From Sinomonas susongensis (lineage in GTDB: Bacteria; Actinomycetota; Actinomycetes; Actinomycetales; Micrococcaceae): 64,000 nucleotides of DNA. Below, piece by piece: positions 44,814-53,487 of the stretch. Position 1 is the first letter of the stretch; every line of letters begins with the position of its first letter. Where the stretch lies: contig NZ_SSNH01000001.1 in NCBI RefSeq assembly GCF_005877005.1, forward strand, positions 496,001-560,000, written 5' to 3'. Below the pieces are notes generated by a model. The model was not told where the DNA came from. It ran no database searches and saw nothing but the letters and a program-made list of their open reading frames with translations. A program made the position numbers and the translations under genes.

Positions 44814-45336
44814 CCCTGTTCGGGTCGGCCTCAGTCGTCTTCAGCGGTGCACCGTGCCTCGTCACGGTGCCGAGGCCGGGCAGCGAGGGGTCACGGCAGC
44901 CGAGACGGGGATCGACCGCGCAGACGCGGATAGGGGGAGCGCGGTCGTCGAATTCGTGGTGCTGGCTGTCCTGCTGCTGGTCCCGGTGGTCTACTTCGTG
45001 ATCACGATGGGTGTCCTCCAAGGTGCGACGTACGCCGCAGTCGGAGCAGCCGATCACGCAGCCAAGGTGTTCGCAACGGCTCCTGACGCCGCTTCAGGGA
45101 GGATGCGAGCCGAGGAGGCCGTCCAGGTGGCCGTATCAGACTTCGGCATGGAAACGGGGAGGGCCACCATGACGGTGACGTGCAGCCGGGCCGACTGCCT
45201 CGAAGCCGGGAGCGCTGTCACAGTGGCGGTGGCGATCGAGGCCCCACTCCCGCTCGTCGCGGCCTGGGGGGAGCGCGGCCTTGCGGCAGGACGGGTCGAA
45301 GCGAGCGCAACCCAGATCGTCGGGCGGTACCGGTGA
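44797..45336 (+). CDS. TadE/TadF-like minor pilus protein
   Basis: A 179-residue protein with a 46-residue N-terminal hydrophilic extension and then GSAVVEFVVLAVLLLVPVVY, the TadE-type E-F helix. The remainder is a periplasmic/exterior domain with a Cys pair (CSRADC). The ATG at 44797 lies inside the end of tadE; in-frame upstream codons are less likely. Its stop overlaps the next gene's GTG in a GTGA junction. Confidence 0.75.
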   Translation: MLRSASPVRVGLSRLQRCTVPRHGAEAGQRGVTAAETGIDRADADRGSAVVEFVVLAVLLLVPVVYFVITMGVLQGATYAAVGAADHAAKVFATAPDAASGRMRAEEAVQVAVSDFGMETGRATMTVTCSRADCLEAGSAVTVAVAIEAPLPLVAAWGERGLAAGRVEASATQIVGRYR

Positions 45337-45803
45337 ATGCCGTCCAGAGGAGCTGCGGGCACGCGGAATGCGAGCAGGAATCCGGGCAGATCCTCCTCCT
45401 GCTCGTCGGATTCGCCGTGCTGTGCCTTCTGGTCGCGTCCGTTGTCGTGGGCGTGTCTGCCGTGCACCTAGAGCGCCAACGGCTGCTGTCAGCGGCGGAC
45501 GGCGCGGCCCAAGCGTCGGCCGACAGCTTCACCTTCGCAGACGCGCTCGCCGGATCCGGTCCCCCTGGAGCAGTCCTGAGCAGCGAACGGGTCCGCCGTG
45601 CAGCGGTCGCCTTCCTCCGCGAGACCGGGGCGGAGGAACGATTCGAAAGTTTCAGCGTCGGCAGCGCGGTAGGGTCGCCAGACGGGCGCAGCGCGCAGGT
45701 GACGCTCGGCGCCGTCGTCCGCCTTCCCCTCATCAGCATCCTGCTGCCGGATGCGCCTCGGATAGAAGTGACGTCGATCGCACGCGCGCGGCTTGGCCGC
45801 TGA
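45333..45803 (+). CDS. TadG-like (pseudopilin/Flp helix) protein
   Basis: A 156-residue protein with one N-terminal hydrophobic helix, QILLLLVGFAVLCLLVASVV, preceded by a glutamate-containing ESGQ segment, and a mature part with HLERQRLLSAADGAAQASAD, the Rv3660c/TadG-like DUF motif. It is last of the tad cluster. The GTG overlaps the preceding stop. TadG-like proteins anchor or complete the pilus machinery, but no activity is known. Confidence 0.75.
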   Translation: MNAVQRSCGHAECEQESGQILLLLVGFAVLCLLVASVVVGVSAVHLERQRLLSAADGAAQASADSFTFADALAGSGPPGAVLSSERVRRAAVAFLRETGAEERFESFSVGSAVGSPDGRSAQVTLGAVVRLPLISILLPDAPRIEVTSIARARLGR

Positions 45804-45827
45804 TCAATGGCGTAGCCTTGGATGGTT

Positions 45828-46946
45828 ATGGCTGAGATCGACTTTCCCGCAGAAATCCGCGCCCTCCGGAACACCCACGATTCCATCGAGCAGGTGACGG
45901 ATGTGGACGCGCTGCGCCGCGAGATCTCTGAGCTCAGCGAAGCCGCAGGGGTGCCCGACCTCTGGGACGACCCGAGCAAAGCCCAAGAGGTAACGTCCCG
46001 CCTGTCGCACCGGCAGTCGGAACTGGAGCGCGTCGAGAGTCTCGGAACGCGGATCGACGATCTCGAGGTTCTCGTGCAGCTCGCCCAGGAGGAGGCCGAC
46101 CCGGACTCCCTCGCCGAGGCGGTCAAGGAACTCGAGTCGATCAGGAAGTCCCTTGAGGAGCTCGAGGTCGTGACCCTTCTGAACGGCGAGTACGACGAGC
46201 GCGCCGCGGTCGTCACGATCCGTTCCGGCGCTGGCGGCGTCGATGCCGCCGACTTCGCCGAGATGCTCATGCGCATGTACCTCCGCTGGGCCGAGCGGAG
46301 GGGCTACGCGACCAAGGTCATGGACACGTCCTACGCGGAAGAAGCCGGGATCAAGTCGGCGACCTTCGAGGTCAACGCGCCGTTTGCCTACGGCACCCTC
46401 TCGGTCGAGGCTGGCACCCACCGTCTGGTGCGCATCAGCCCGTTCGACAACCAGGGCCGCCGCCAGACATCGTTCGCGGCAGTCGAAGTCATCCCGCTCA
46501 TCGAGCAGACCGACTCGATCGAGATCCCGGACAACGAGATCCGCGTCGACGTCTTCCGTTCGTCCGGACCCGGGGGCCAGTCGGTCAACACCACCGACTC
46601 GGCAGTCCGCCTCACCCACATCCCAACGGGGATCGTCGTCTCGATGCAGAACGAGAAGTCGCAGATCCAGAATCGCGCGGCTGCCCTGCGGGTCCTGCAG
46701 TCCCGACTCCTGCTACTGAAGAAGGAGCAGGAGGACGCCGAGAAGAAGGCGCTCGCCGGCGACGTGAAGGCGTCGTGGGGCGACCAGATGCGCTCGTATG
46801 TCCTGAACCCCTATCAGATGGTCAAGGACCTCCGCACCGAACACGAGGTGGGGAACCCGGCCGCGGTGCTCGACGGCGACATCGACGCCTTCATCGACGC
46901 CGGCATCCGTTGGCGCGCCTCCCAGCGGCAGCTCGCGGAGAGCTAG
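45828..46946 (+). CDS. prfB: Peptide chain release factor 2
   Basis: A 372-residue RF2 recognising UGA/UAA. The peptidyl-tRNA hydrolysis motif is [14 protein letters not shown], and the SPF anticodon-like tripeptide is in VRISPFDNQ. The frame is continuous, so the programmed +1 frameshift that regulates RF2 in many bacteria is absent. ATG 45828 is favoured because TAGCCT (45813-45818) sits 9 nt upstream, an arrangement expected for a leaderless message; ATG 45822 is the alternative. It begins a cell-division operon region (ftsE, ftsX downstream), the usual actinobacterial order. Confidence 0.96.
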   Translation: MAEIDFPAEIRALRNTHDSIEQVTDVDALRREISELSEAAGVPDLWDDPSKAQEVTSRLSHRQSELERVESLGTRIDDLEVLVQLAQEEADPDSLAEAVKELESIRKSLEELEVVTLLNGEYDERAAVVTIRSGAGGVDAADFAEMLMRMYLRWAERRGYATKVMDTSYAEEAGIKSATFEVNAPFAYGTLSVEAGTHRLVRISPFDNQGRRQTSFAAVEVIPLIEQTDSIEIPDNEIRVDVFRSSGPGGQSVNTTDSAVRLTHIPTGIVVSMQNEKSQIQNRAAALRVLQSRLLLLKKEQEDAEKKALAGDVKASWGDQMRSYVLNPYQMVKDLRTEHEVGNPAAVLDGDIDAFIDAGIRWRASQRQLAES

Positions 46947-47006
46947 TTCGACCGCAGTCCGGCGACACGCCGCCTCAACAGGTGGGCCTGAGTCGGGCAC
47001 CGTGCT

Positions 47007-47012
47007 TATAGT
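47007..47012 (+). promoter_or_regulatory. Candidate -10 TATAGT upstream of ftsE
   Basis: TATAGT lies 84 nt upstream of the ftsE ATG in the 150-nt gap after prfB. No clear -35. Confidence 0.35.
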
Positions 47013-47096
47013 CATGCAGCCGGCGCTTTCCGTCCCCGAGCCTTGCCCGTGCGCCGGGTGCTGGATGCTCTGCATGCAAGCCGGGCCGGAAGTGCC

Positions 47097-47873
47097 ATGA
47101 TCCGCTTCGACAATGTCACGATGGTCTACGACAAGAAGGCCAAGCCAGCGCTCGACTCGGTCTCGATCGAGATCGAGCGTGGCGAATTCGCATTCCTCGT
47201 CGGGCCGTCCGGCTCGGGCAAGTCGACCTTCCTACGGCTCGTGCTCCGCGAGGACCGGGCCACCGCCGGCGCCGTCTTCGTCGCCGGTCAGAACGTCGCA
47301 AAGCTCTCGAGCTGGCGGGTTCCGCGCCTCCGCCGGGGGATCGGCGTCGTCTTCCAGGACTTCCGCCTCCTGCCCCAAAAGACGGTATTCGCCAACGTCG
47401 CCTTCGCCATGCAGGTCATCGGAAAGAACCGAAGCGTCATCCGCGAGACCGTTCCCGAGGTGCTCAAAACAGTCGGGCTGGAGGGCATGGGGCACCGCAT
47501 GCCGCACGAGCTCTCGGGCGGCGAGCAGCAGCGCGTTGCGATCGCGCGCGCCGTCGTGAACCGTCCCGGCATCCTGCTTGCCGACGAGCCGACCGGCAAC
47601 CTCGACCCCACGACTTCCCAAGGCATCATGCAGGTGCTCGACAAGATCAACCAGAACGGCACCACCGTCGTCATGGCCACGCACGACGACGACATCGTCA
47701 ACTCCATGCGCAAGCGGGTCGTCGAGCTCCGGGCCGGCCGCATCCTCCGCGACGAGGCGAAGGCCCTCTACACCTCGATGATGCCTGCAGTGCGTCCGCC
47801 TCGGCTGGGAGAGCCAGCCGAGGCCCGTCATAGCGTTCCGTCCCCCGCTGGTGTGGGCGAGGAGGAGATCTGA
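47097..47873 (+). CDS. ftsE: Cell-division ATP-binding protein FtsE
   Basis: A 258-residue ABC ATPase: Walker A GPSGSGKS (36-43), Q-loop VFQDFRLL, signature LSGGEQQR and Walker [10 protein letters not shown], then MATHDDDIV with the switch His. With FtsX it forms a membrane complex activating peptidoglycan hydrolases. The C-terminal ~30 residues are an actinobacterial extension. The ATG at 47097 gives the canonical MIRFDNVT start. The ftsX ATG follows directly (1-nt shared). Confidence 0.96.
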   Translation: MIRFDNVTMVYDKKAKPALDSVSIEIERGEFAFLVGPSGSGKSTFLRLVLREDRATAGAVFVAGQNVAKLSSWRVPRLRRGIGVVFQDFRLLPQKTVFANVAFAMQVIGKNRSVIRETVPEVLKTVGLEGMGHRMPHELSGGEQQRVAIARAVVNRPGILLADEPTGNLDPTTSQGIMQVLDKINQNGTTVVMATHDDDIVNSMRKRVVELRAGRILRDEAKALYTSMMPAVRPPRLGEPAEARHSVPSPAGVGEEEI

Positions 47874-48787
47874 TGCGCCTCGCGTTCATTCTCGGCGAGA
47901 TCGCCGGCGGCCTGCGCCGCAACCTGTCCATGGTCGTCTCCGTCATCCTCGTGACGTTCGTGTCGCTCACGTTCGTCGGCGCTGCGGGCATCCTCCAGCT
48001 GCAGATCAACCAGATGAAGGGCTACTGGTACGACCGGGTCCAGGTCGCGATCTTCCTGTGCGGTCCGGGATCGAGCTCGGCGGGCTGCGCGAGCGGCACG
48101 GTGACCCCGGACCAGCAGAAGGCGATTCAGGCCCTCCTCGACTCGCCGGCGGTGGCCCAGTACGTCAACGACTACCACTACGAGTCGCAGGCCGAGGCGT
48201 ACCAGCACTTCAAGGAACAGTTCGCGAATTCGCCGATCGTCGATTCCGTGACCCCGGACCAGCTGCCGTCCTCGTTCCGGATCAACCTCAAGGACCCGCA
48301 GAAGTACCAGATCATCAGCGAGACGTTCTCCTCACGTCCCGGAGTCGAAACGGTCATCGACCAGAGACAGCTTCTGGAGAAGCTGTTCTCGGTCATGAAC
48401 GGCGCATCGGTGGTGGCGATCGTGATCGCCGGCGTCATGATCGTCTGCGCGATCCTCCTGATCGGCACAACCATCAGGCTCTCCGCCTTCAGCAGACGGA
48501 GGGAGACCGGCATCATGAGGCTCGTGGGGGCGTCGAAGCTCGTGATCCAACTTCCCTTCGTCCTCGAGGGGGTGATCGCCGCCGTCGTGGGGGCCGTACT
48601 CGCCTCGGCGACGGTCTGGGCGGTGGCGAAGTTCTTCCTGGGCGACGTCCTTGCCAAGCAGTATCCGGACACGGCGTTCATCTCACCGGCCCAGGCGCTC
48701 ATGCTGTCCCCGCTCCTCGTTGGACTGGGGGTCGTGCTTGCGGGCGTGTCGTCCATGCTGACACTCCGCCGCTATCTGAAGGTCTGA
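47873..48787 (+). CDS. ftsX: Cell-division protein FtsX
   Basis: A 304-residue permease-like protein with four hydrophobic helices (about 15-45, 172-200, 228-250 and 276-296) and a large extracellular domain between the first two (about 45-170) that contacts the hydrolase. The region SRRRETGIMRLVGASKLVIQ is the typical FtsX coupling loop to FtsE. The single-residue gap to the hydrolase gene fits an FtsEX-hydrolase unit. Confidence 0.95.
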   Translation: MRLAFILGEIAGGLRRNLSMVVSVILVTFVSLTFVGAAGILQLQINQMKGYWYDRVQVAIFLCGPGSSSAGCASGTVTPDQQKAIQALLDSPAVAQYVNDYHYESQAEAYQHFKEQFANSPIVDSVTPDQLPSSFRINLKDPQKYQIISETFSSRPGVETVIDQRQLLEKLFSVMNGASVVAIVIAGVMIVCAILLIGTTIRLSAFSRRRETGIMRLVGASKLVIQLPFVLEGVIAAVVGAVLASATVWAVAKFFLGDVLAKQYPDTAFISPAQALMLSPLLVGLGVVLAGVSSMLTLRRYLKV

Positions 48788-48788
48788 C

Positions 48789-50213
48789 ATGACCCCTCGC
48801 ACCCCTGACGTTGGCCGGAAAGGGGCCGCGGCAGCATTCCGCGGCCCGGCCGCCGTCGCAGCTCTTTCGCTGGTTGCCCTGCTCGTGGCCTCCGGTGCCG
48901 CCCGGGCGGATGATCTCGACGACCAGAAGGCCCAGCTCGCGCAACAGGCGCAGCAGGTTGAATCGTCCCTGGAATTCCTCGACGGGCGCATCGCCCAGTC
49001 GGCGTCCGATCTCGCGAGCTACAGGGCCCAGTTGCCCGGCGCGCAGCAGGCGCTCGTAGACGCCCAGGGGCGGGTTGCCGCGGCGACGAAGGAAGCGGAC
49101 GCCTTGGCCGTCCGCGTGGACGCGGCCCAGCAGAACAAGGCGAAGATCACCCAGCAGATCTCGGACGACCGCGGGAAGGCCGCGGAGACGAAGAAGCTCA
49201 TCGGGCAGATCGCCACTCAGGCGTACAAGGCCGGCGGAGTACCGTCGAACCTCGGCCTGATCTTCGGCGACGCGGGGGGCGGGAGCCTGACCGGGAGTCT
49301 GGACCTCGCCGACCAGGCGTTGCGCAGCCAGAATGCCGCCCTCGAGCGGCTTGCGCAGCAGACGGCCGCGAACGTCAATTCCGAGGCCCGCCTCGCTGCC
49401 GTGGAGGGCGAGATCCAGAATCTCAAGTCCCAGGCGGACCAAGCGCTCCAGCGCGAGCAGGCGGCGCGCGACGACGCCGCGTCGAAGAAGGCTGCCGTGG
49501 ACAAGCTGGTCGCCGATACCGACCGCCTCAACAGCGAGCTTGCCGCGCAGCGCCCTGCCATCCAGCAGCAGATGGCAGACGTCAAGAACCAGCAGGACCA
49601 GATCGCAGCGCAGATCGCCGACCGCGACCGTCGCCTGCGTGAGGCCTGGGAGGCAGAGCAGCGAAGGCTCGCTGAGCAACGAGCGGCCGAGGCCCGGGCC
49701 GCGGCCCTCGCCGCCGGCCAGAACAATTCCTCGGCGGACGCCGCGGCCCAGACGGTGCGAGACCAGGCCGCCCAGGTCGGATCGCCGTCGGCGTTCGGCC
49801 TGCGCTACCCGTTCGCGGGGAACCCGCCGATCACCTCGGGATTCGGGTGGCGGGCGACGCCGCCGGGCACCATCGACTTCTTCGGCACCGGCGGCTACAT
49901 GCACACGGGCATCGACTTCGGTGTCGGGTGCGGTACGCCGGTGTATGCGGCAGCCGCCGGCACGGTCACCGTGGGCGGCTGGACGAACGGCGGCGGCGGG
50001 TGGACCGTGATGATCTCCCACGGGGTGGTCCAGGGAAACTCGCTGACGACCGTGTACTACCACAACTCGAGCGTGACCGTCGCGCCCGGGCAGTCCGTCA
50101 GCCCGGGCCAGCTCATCGCGTACTCGGGCAGCACCGGCAACTCGACCGGATGCCACGCGCATTTCGAGACGTGGCTCAACGGGGCGCCGGTCAACCCGCT
50201 CAGCATCATGTAG
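48789..50213 (+). CDS. Secreted coiled-coil M23 peptidase, FtsEX-linked hydrolase
   Basis: A 474-residue exported murein hydrolase. A signal peptide (about 20-41, ending ASGAARA) precedes a long Gln/Ala-rich coiled coil (about 45-310), as in EnvC/PcsB/RipC-type proteins that dock on FtsX. The C-terminal LytM/M23 domain (about 340-470) has an intact zinc site: HTGIDFG (H...D) and HAHFETW (HxH). It starts one base after ftsX and is likely co-transcribed, so it should be the endopeptidase activated by FtsEX at division. Length and architecture are typical. Confidence 0.9.
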   Translation: MTPRTPDVGRKGAAAAFRGPAAVAALSLVALLVASGAARADDLDDQKAQLAQQAQQVESSLEFLDGRIAQSASDLASYRAQLPGAQQALVDAQGRVAAATKEADALAVRVDAAQQNKAKITQQISDDRGKAAETKKLIGQIATQAYKAGGVPSNLGLIFGDAGGGSLTGSLDLADQALRSQNAALERLAQQTAANVNSEARLAAVEGEIQNLKSQADQALQREQAARDDAASKKAAVDKLVADTDRLNSELAAQRPAIQQQMADVKNQQDQIAAQIADRDRRLREAWEAEQRRLAEQRAAEARAAALAAGQNNSSADAAAQTVRDQAAQVGSPSAFGLRYPFAGNPPITSGFGWRATPPGTIDFFGTGGYMHTGIDFGVGCGTPVYAAAAGTVTVGGWTNGGGGWTVMISHGVVQGNSLTTVYYHNSSVTVAPGQSVSPGQLIAYSGSTGNSTGCHAHFETWLNGAPVNPLSIM

Positions 50214-50224
50214 GCCCGCTGCGA

Positions 50225-50230
50225 TAGAAT
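50225..50230 (+). promoter_or_regulatory. Candidate -10 TAGAAT upstream of smpB
   Basis: TAGAAT lies 69 nt before the smpB GTG, in the 86-nt gap. AAGGAGGG at about 50286 is a strong Shine-Dalgarno. Confidence 0.4.
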
Positions 50231-50299
50231 TCTGAGGTCTCCGCGAGCGATCGGCCCCCAGATCGTTCCGAACCCGAGTCCAGAGAAGGAGGGACAGGC

Positions 50300-50770
50300 G
50301 TGCCAAAGGAAACCGGCCGGAAGGCAGTAGCAACCAACCGCAAGGCCCGGCACGACTATCACATCCTGGACACCTGGGAGGCGGGGCTCGTGCTCATGGG
50401 CACCGAGGTAAAGTCCCTCCGCGAGGGGCACATCTCGCTCACGGACGGCTTCTGCACGTTCTCCAACGGGGAGCTCTGGCTCGAGGGCGTCAACATCCCG
50501 GAGTACACCCAGGGGAGCTGGACCAACCACTCGGCCCGCCGCCGCAGGAAGCTGCTGCTGCACCGGGAGGAGCTCGTCAAGATCGAGCAAAAGGTCAACG
50601 AGCAGGGCCTGACCGTGGTCCCGTTGCAGGTCTACTTCAACGAGGGCAGGGCCAAGGTCGAGATCGCGCTCGCACGGGGCAAGAAGGAATACGACAAGCG
50701 CCAGGCCCTCCGCGAGAAGCAGGACAACCGCGAGGCGCTACGGGCGATGCGGGCGCGCAACCGGCGCTGA
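50300..50770 (+). CDS. smpB: SsrA-binding protein SmpB
   Basis: A 156-residue tmRNA partner that delivers tmRNA to stalled ribosomes. Signature [18 protein letters not shown] and [13 protein letters not shown] are N-terminal, [16 protein letters not shown] is near the C-terminal tail, and the tail is rich in basic residues that insert into the mRNA channel. The GTG has AAGGAGGG at good spacing. The cognate tmRNA gene lies 1.4 kb downstream. Confidence 0.97.
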   Translation: MPKETGRKAVATNRKARHDYHILDTWEAGLVLMGTEVKSLREGHISLTDGFCTFSNGELWLEGVNIPEYTQGSWTNHSARRRRKLLLHREELVKIEQKVNEQGLTVVPLQVYFNEGRAKVEIALARGKKEYDKRQALREKQDNREALRAMRARNRR

Positions 50771-50807
50771 CTGTGTTCCTGAATTGAGACGCTGACAGGA
50801 AGGGACC

Positions 50808-52118
50808 GTGGCACGGCCAAGCCCTAGGGTGTTGATCGCCATCGTCGCGAGCGTCGTGCTGATCCTCGGCGGACTCGCTGCCGTCATCGTTCCCGGACTG
50901 GTCGCTTCCTCGACACCCCCACGTGCCGCCCCGCCGACGTCACCGTCGTTCACGCGCCCCGTCCCGACACCCCGGTCGTCAACGTCGAGCCCCACGCCGT
51001 CTGCCACGCCGCCGCAGCCCAGCCCTCCGGCGTCGTCCGCGCCGCCGCCGTCCGCACCGCCGCCACCCCAGACGCGGGCGCAGCAGCTGCTCGCCTCGAT
51101 GAGTCTCGAACAGCGTGCCGGGCAGGTCGTCATGACGAGCATCCCGGTCTCCGGGCTCGACGCTGCCTCGCTCGCGGCGCTGGGCAGCGACCACATCGGC
51201 AACGTCTTCCTCAAGGGGCGGACGACGGCGGGGGCAGGCGCCGTTGCCGGCGTCGTCCGTTCGGCCCGGGCCGAGACGTCCTCGGCCACCCTCGGAGTTG
51301 CGCCGTTCGTCGCAACCGACCAAGAGGGCGGGCAGGTCCAGATCCTCCGAGGGCCCGGTTTTTCGGACATGCCCTCCGCTCTCGCCCAAGGCTCCATGAC
51401 GCCGGACGCGTTGAGGGCCTCGGCCTTCGAGTGGGGGCAGGAACTTGCCGCGGCTGGAGTCGATGTGAACTTCGCTCCCGTGATGGACACCGTCCCGTCG
51501 CCGGCCTTCGCGCCGCAGAACATCCCTATCGGCAAGTACCAGCGTGAGTTCGGGTTCACCCCCGACGCCGTCGCCGCACACGGGATCGCTTTCGCCCAAG
51601 GCATGGCGGACGCCGGTGTGGCCGCCACCGTGAAGCACTTCCCGGGGCTCGGAAGAGTCACGGGGAACACCGACACCAGCACCAACGTCACTGATTCCAC
51701 GACGACGCGGAATGACGCGTACGTCGCGCCGTTCGCCGATGCAGTGAGGGCAGGAGTCCCGTGGGTCATGCTGTCGAACGCCTTCTATCCCGCGATCGAC
51801 GCCGCCAACTATGCTCCCTTCTCGCCGACAGTCATCCAGGGGATGCTGCGCGGTGACCTGGGATTCCAGGGCATCGTGGTCTCGGATGACCTTTGCGACG
51901 CCGCCCAGGTCTCCGGCTTCCTCCTCGACCACCGCGGAGCGGACTTCCTCGCCGCCGGGGGCACCATGGCCCTCTGCACCAACGAGACGCTCGCACCGCG
52001 GGTGTGGCAGGGAATCGTGGACCGTGCGCGCTCCGACCCCGGCTTCGCCAAGGTCGTGGACAACGCCGCGTTGCAGGTGCTGACGGCCAAGGAACGGCGT
52101 GGCCTCCTGCCCCGGTGA
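50808..52118 (+). CDS. GH3 glycoside hydrolase (NagZ-like), membrane-anchored
   Basis: A 436-residue protein with an N-terminal hydrophobic segment (about 8-32: signal peptide or anchor), a Pro/Ser/Thr-rich spacer (36-88) and a GH3 (beta/alpha)8 domain. The nucleophile aspartate lies in VVSDDL. The NagZ motif KHFPGHG appears as KHFPGLG, and the usual Asp-His acid/base dyad of the following loop is not found (VTGNTDTSTNVTDS). Members of this actinobacterial subgroup cleave or modify muropeptide- or glycan-linked GlcNAc, but the substrate here is unproven. It lies between smpB and ssrA. Confidence 0.8.
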   Translation: MARPSPRVLIAIVASVVLILGGLAAVIVPGLVASSTPPRAAPPTSPSFTRPVPTPRSSTSSPTPSATPPQPSPPASSAPPPSAPPPPQTRAQQLLASMSLEQRAGQVVMTSIPVSGLDAASLAALGSDHIGNVFLKGRTTAGAGAVAGVVRSARAETSSATLGVAPFVATDQEGGQVQILRGPGFSDMPSALAQGSMTPDALRASAFEWGQELAAAGVDVNFAPVMDTVPSPAFAPQNIPIGKYQREFGFTPDAVAAHGIAFAQGMADAGVAATVKHFPGLGRVTGNTDTSTNVTDSTTTRNDAYVAPFADAVRAGVPWVMLSNAFYPAIDAANYAPFSPTVIQGMLRGDLGFQGIVVSDDLCDAAQVSGFLLDHRGADFLAAGGTMALCTNETLAPRVWQGIVDRARSDPGFAKVVDNAALQVLTAKERRGLLPR

Positions 52119-52148
52119 GGGCGGGAATACCCCGCGCGCGGGAAGCGC

Positions 52149-52154
52149 TATACT
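52149..52154 (+). promoter_or_regulatory. Candidate -10 TATACT of ssrA
   Basis: TATACT 48 nt upstream of the mature tmRNA 5' end allows a short precursor leader to be removed by RNase P. Confidence 0.5.
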
Positions 52155-52201
52155 GGATGTTCCGGAAGCCGAGAGGCGACCGGCGGTTTGACAACCGAAT
52201 A

Positions 52202-52567
52202 GGGGATGATCGGTTTCGACGGTGTTGGTCGAGACAGGTGAAGCGGGCCGAGGATGCAGAGTCATCTCGTCAACGCTCTCTGCAAAACAATAAGTGCCAA
52301 CTCTAAGCGCACTGACTTCGCTCTCGCTGCCTAAGTAGCGAACGAGTCCGTCAGCCCGGGAGCGCTATCGTCCCGGATCCTGGCGTCGTCTAGATAGCCA
52401 CTGCTGGTAGCCCTCGTCATTGGGGCTGCTGGGACTCTTTGATGACTGGGCCTGGGTCAGCCACTTGTGTGCATGATGGCTGGGGCCGAGAAAACCCGAA
52501 GCACACTGCGCCCGGAGAAGACCTGACAAAGCCGCATCGGACGGGGGTTCAATTCCCCCCATCTCCA
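52202..52567 (+). ncRNA. ssrA: Transfer-messenger RNA
   Basis: A 366-nt tmRNA, the trans-translation RNA for ribosome rescue. The 5' end GGGGATG pairs with CATCTCC near 52560-52566 to form the tRNA-like acceptor stem, and the T-arm GGTTCAATTCC is present. The tag-reading frame runs from about 52296 to stop TAA 52332-52334 and encodes ANSKRTDFALAA, a typical actinobacterial proteolysis tag. The genome does not encode CCA after the discriminator A52567, so it must be added. Pseudoknot-like GC arms fill the middle. SmpB is encoded upstream. Confidence 0.95.
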
Positions 52568-52572
52568 CGAGC

Positions 52573-52612
52573 TGAGGCCCGGAATCCTTGCGATTCCGGG
52601 CCTCAACTTTTT
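52573..52612 (+). terminator. Intrinsic terminator of ssrA
   Basis: A perfect 14-bp stem (52573-52586 with 52592-52605), 5-nt loop CTTGC and a CTTTTT run immediately follow tmRNA. Confidence 0.9.
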
Positions 52613-52770
52613 GTAGTTGCCACAGTCCGCGATGGCCGCAGACCGCGTTGGAAAGCGATTGCGAGGACTGTGGTGATGGACCCTCCCTTTCTGGGGCACG
52701 ATGGCCCGCCCCTCCCTGAGGGGCAGGCCATCAGCGTTTGTAGGCCCCGAGGATGCTGCGCTTGGCGGTG

Positions 52771-53373
52771 TCACCGCGACCCGGACAGATGGGCGAGTTC
52801 GTGTGCGCGCGAGGGGGGGACGCCTAGGACGAGCAGGCTGGTGATCGTCGCAGCCTCGGCGTCGACCGCCACGCCGGCGCGGCGGTCGTCCGCGATGGCG
52901 AAGACGGCCGAGTAAGCCATCCTTCCGAGGAGGTCTGCTGGTAGGTGCCGTCCGAACAATTGGGCCTCCTGGCCGCGGCGGGTCAGGTCGGCGAGGATCC
53001 GGTCGACCGTCTCCAGCAGGGTGTGAATCTCGTCTCCGTGTTCGCCGCGGCGCAGCGCGAGTAGCACCCTATATCGGTGAGCAAGTGGCCAGAGGCGTGT
53101 GACGAACCTCGTCCACACCACGTCCGCCGGCACGTCGTCGGCATTCACCTCTGCCAGCACGACGACGATCTCCTCGGCCGCCTGCTCGGCGAGCGTTCGC
53201 ACCAGGTCGGCCCGGGCGGGGAAATGCCCGTACACGGTGCGGCGTACCACGCCAGCGGCGGCCGCGATGTCGCCCATGCCTGCGTCGGGGTTCTGCCCGA
53301 GGACCTCGCGCGCTACGTCGAGAATCCGCTTCCGTGTCTCGTCCTTGGCCCCGCGGGCGCTTTCCGTCACCAT
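52771..53373 (-). CDS. TetR-family transcriptional repressor
   Basis: A 200-residue regulator. The N-terminal HTH reads ILDVAREVLGQNPDAGMGDI then AAAAGVVRRTVYGHFPARADL, the TetR DNA-binding signature; the C-terminal ~140 residues are a helical ligand-binding domain. It is divergent from an epoxide hydrolase gene, and two palindromic operators lie between them, so autoregulation and control of the hydrolase are expected. Start ATG 53373 (GGAG close upstream); GTG 53370 is also possible. Confidence 0.88.
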   Translation of the reverse strand: MVTESARGAKDETRKRILDVAREVLGQNPDAGMGDIAAAAGVVRRTVYGHFPARADLVRTLAEQAAEEIVVVLAEVNADDVPADVVWTRFVTRLWPLAHRYRVLLALRRGEHGDEIHTLLETVDRILADLTRRGQEAQLFGRHLPADLLGRMAYSAVFAIADDRRAGVAVDAEAATITSLLVLGVPPSRAHELAHLSGSR

Positions 53374-53383
53374 CACTCCATAA

Positions 53384-53401
53384 TTGCACATGCCTGTGCA
53401 A
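53384..53401. promoter_or_regulatory. TetR operator 1
   Basis: TTGCAC-ATGCCT-GTGCAA, a perfect 6-bp inverted repeat in the divergent gap, close to the repressor's start. Same half-site as operator 2. The flanking ACTCC/GGAGT bases extend the similarity imperfectly. Confidence 0.7.
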
Positions 53402-53423
53402 CGGAGTAGCATGCGACCGATGC

Positions 53424-53453
53424 ACTCCATTGCACACGAGCGTGCAATGGAGT
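53424..53453. promoter_or_regulatory. TetR operator 2 (12-bp arms)
   Basis: Arms ACTCCATTGCAC (53424-53435) and GTGCAATGGAGT (53442-53453) around ACGAGC. Centre-to-centre distance from operator 1 is 46 bp. It lies 35 nt before the hydrolase start. Confidence 0.8.
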
Positions 53454-53487
53454 GATGTGCTCAATCGTCATCGAGGAGACCATCACC

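Noticed and set aside
45828-46946. Programmed frameshift in prfB
   Set aside because: The reading frame is continuous from the start to the GGQ motif, and no in-frame early UGA is present.
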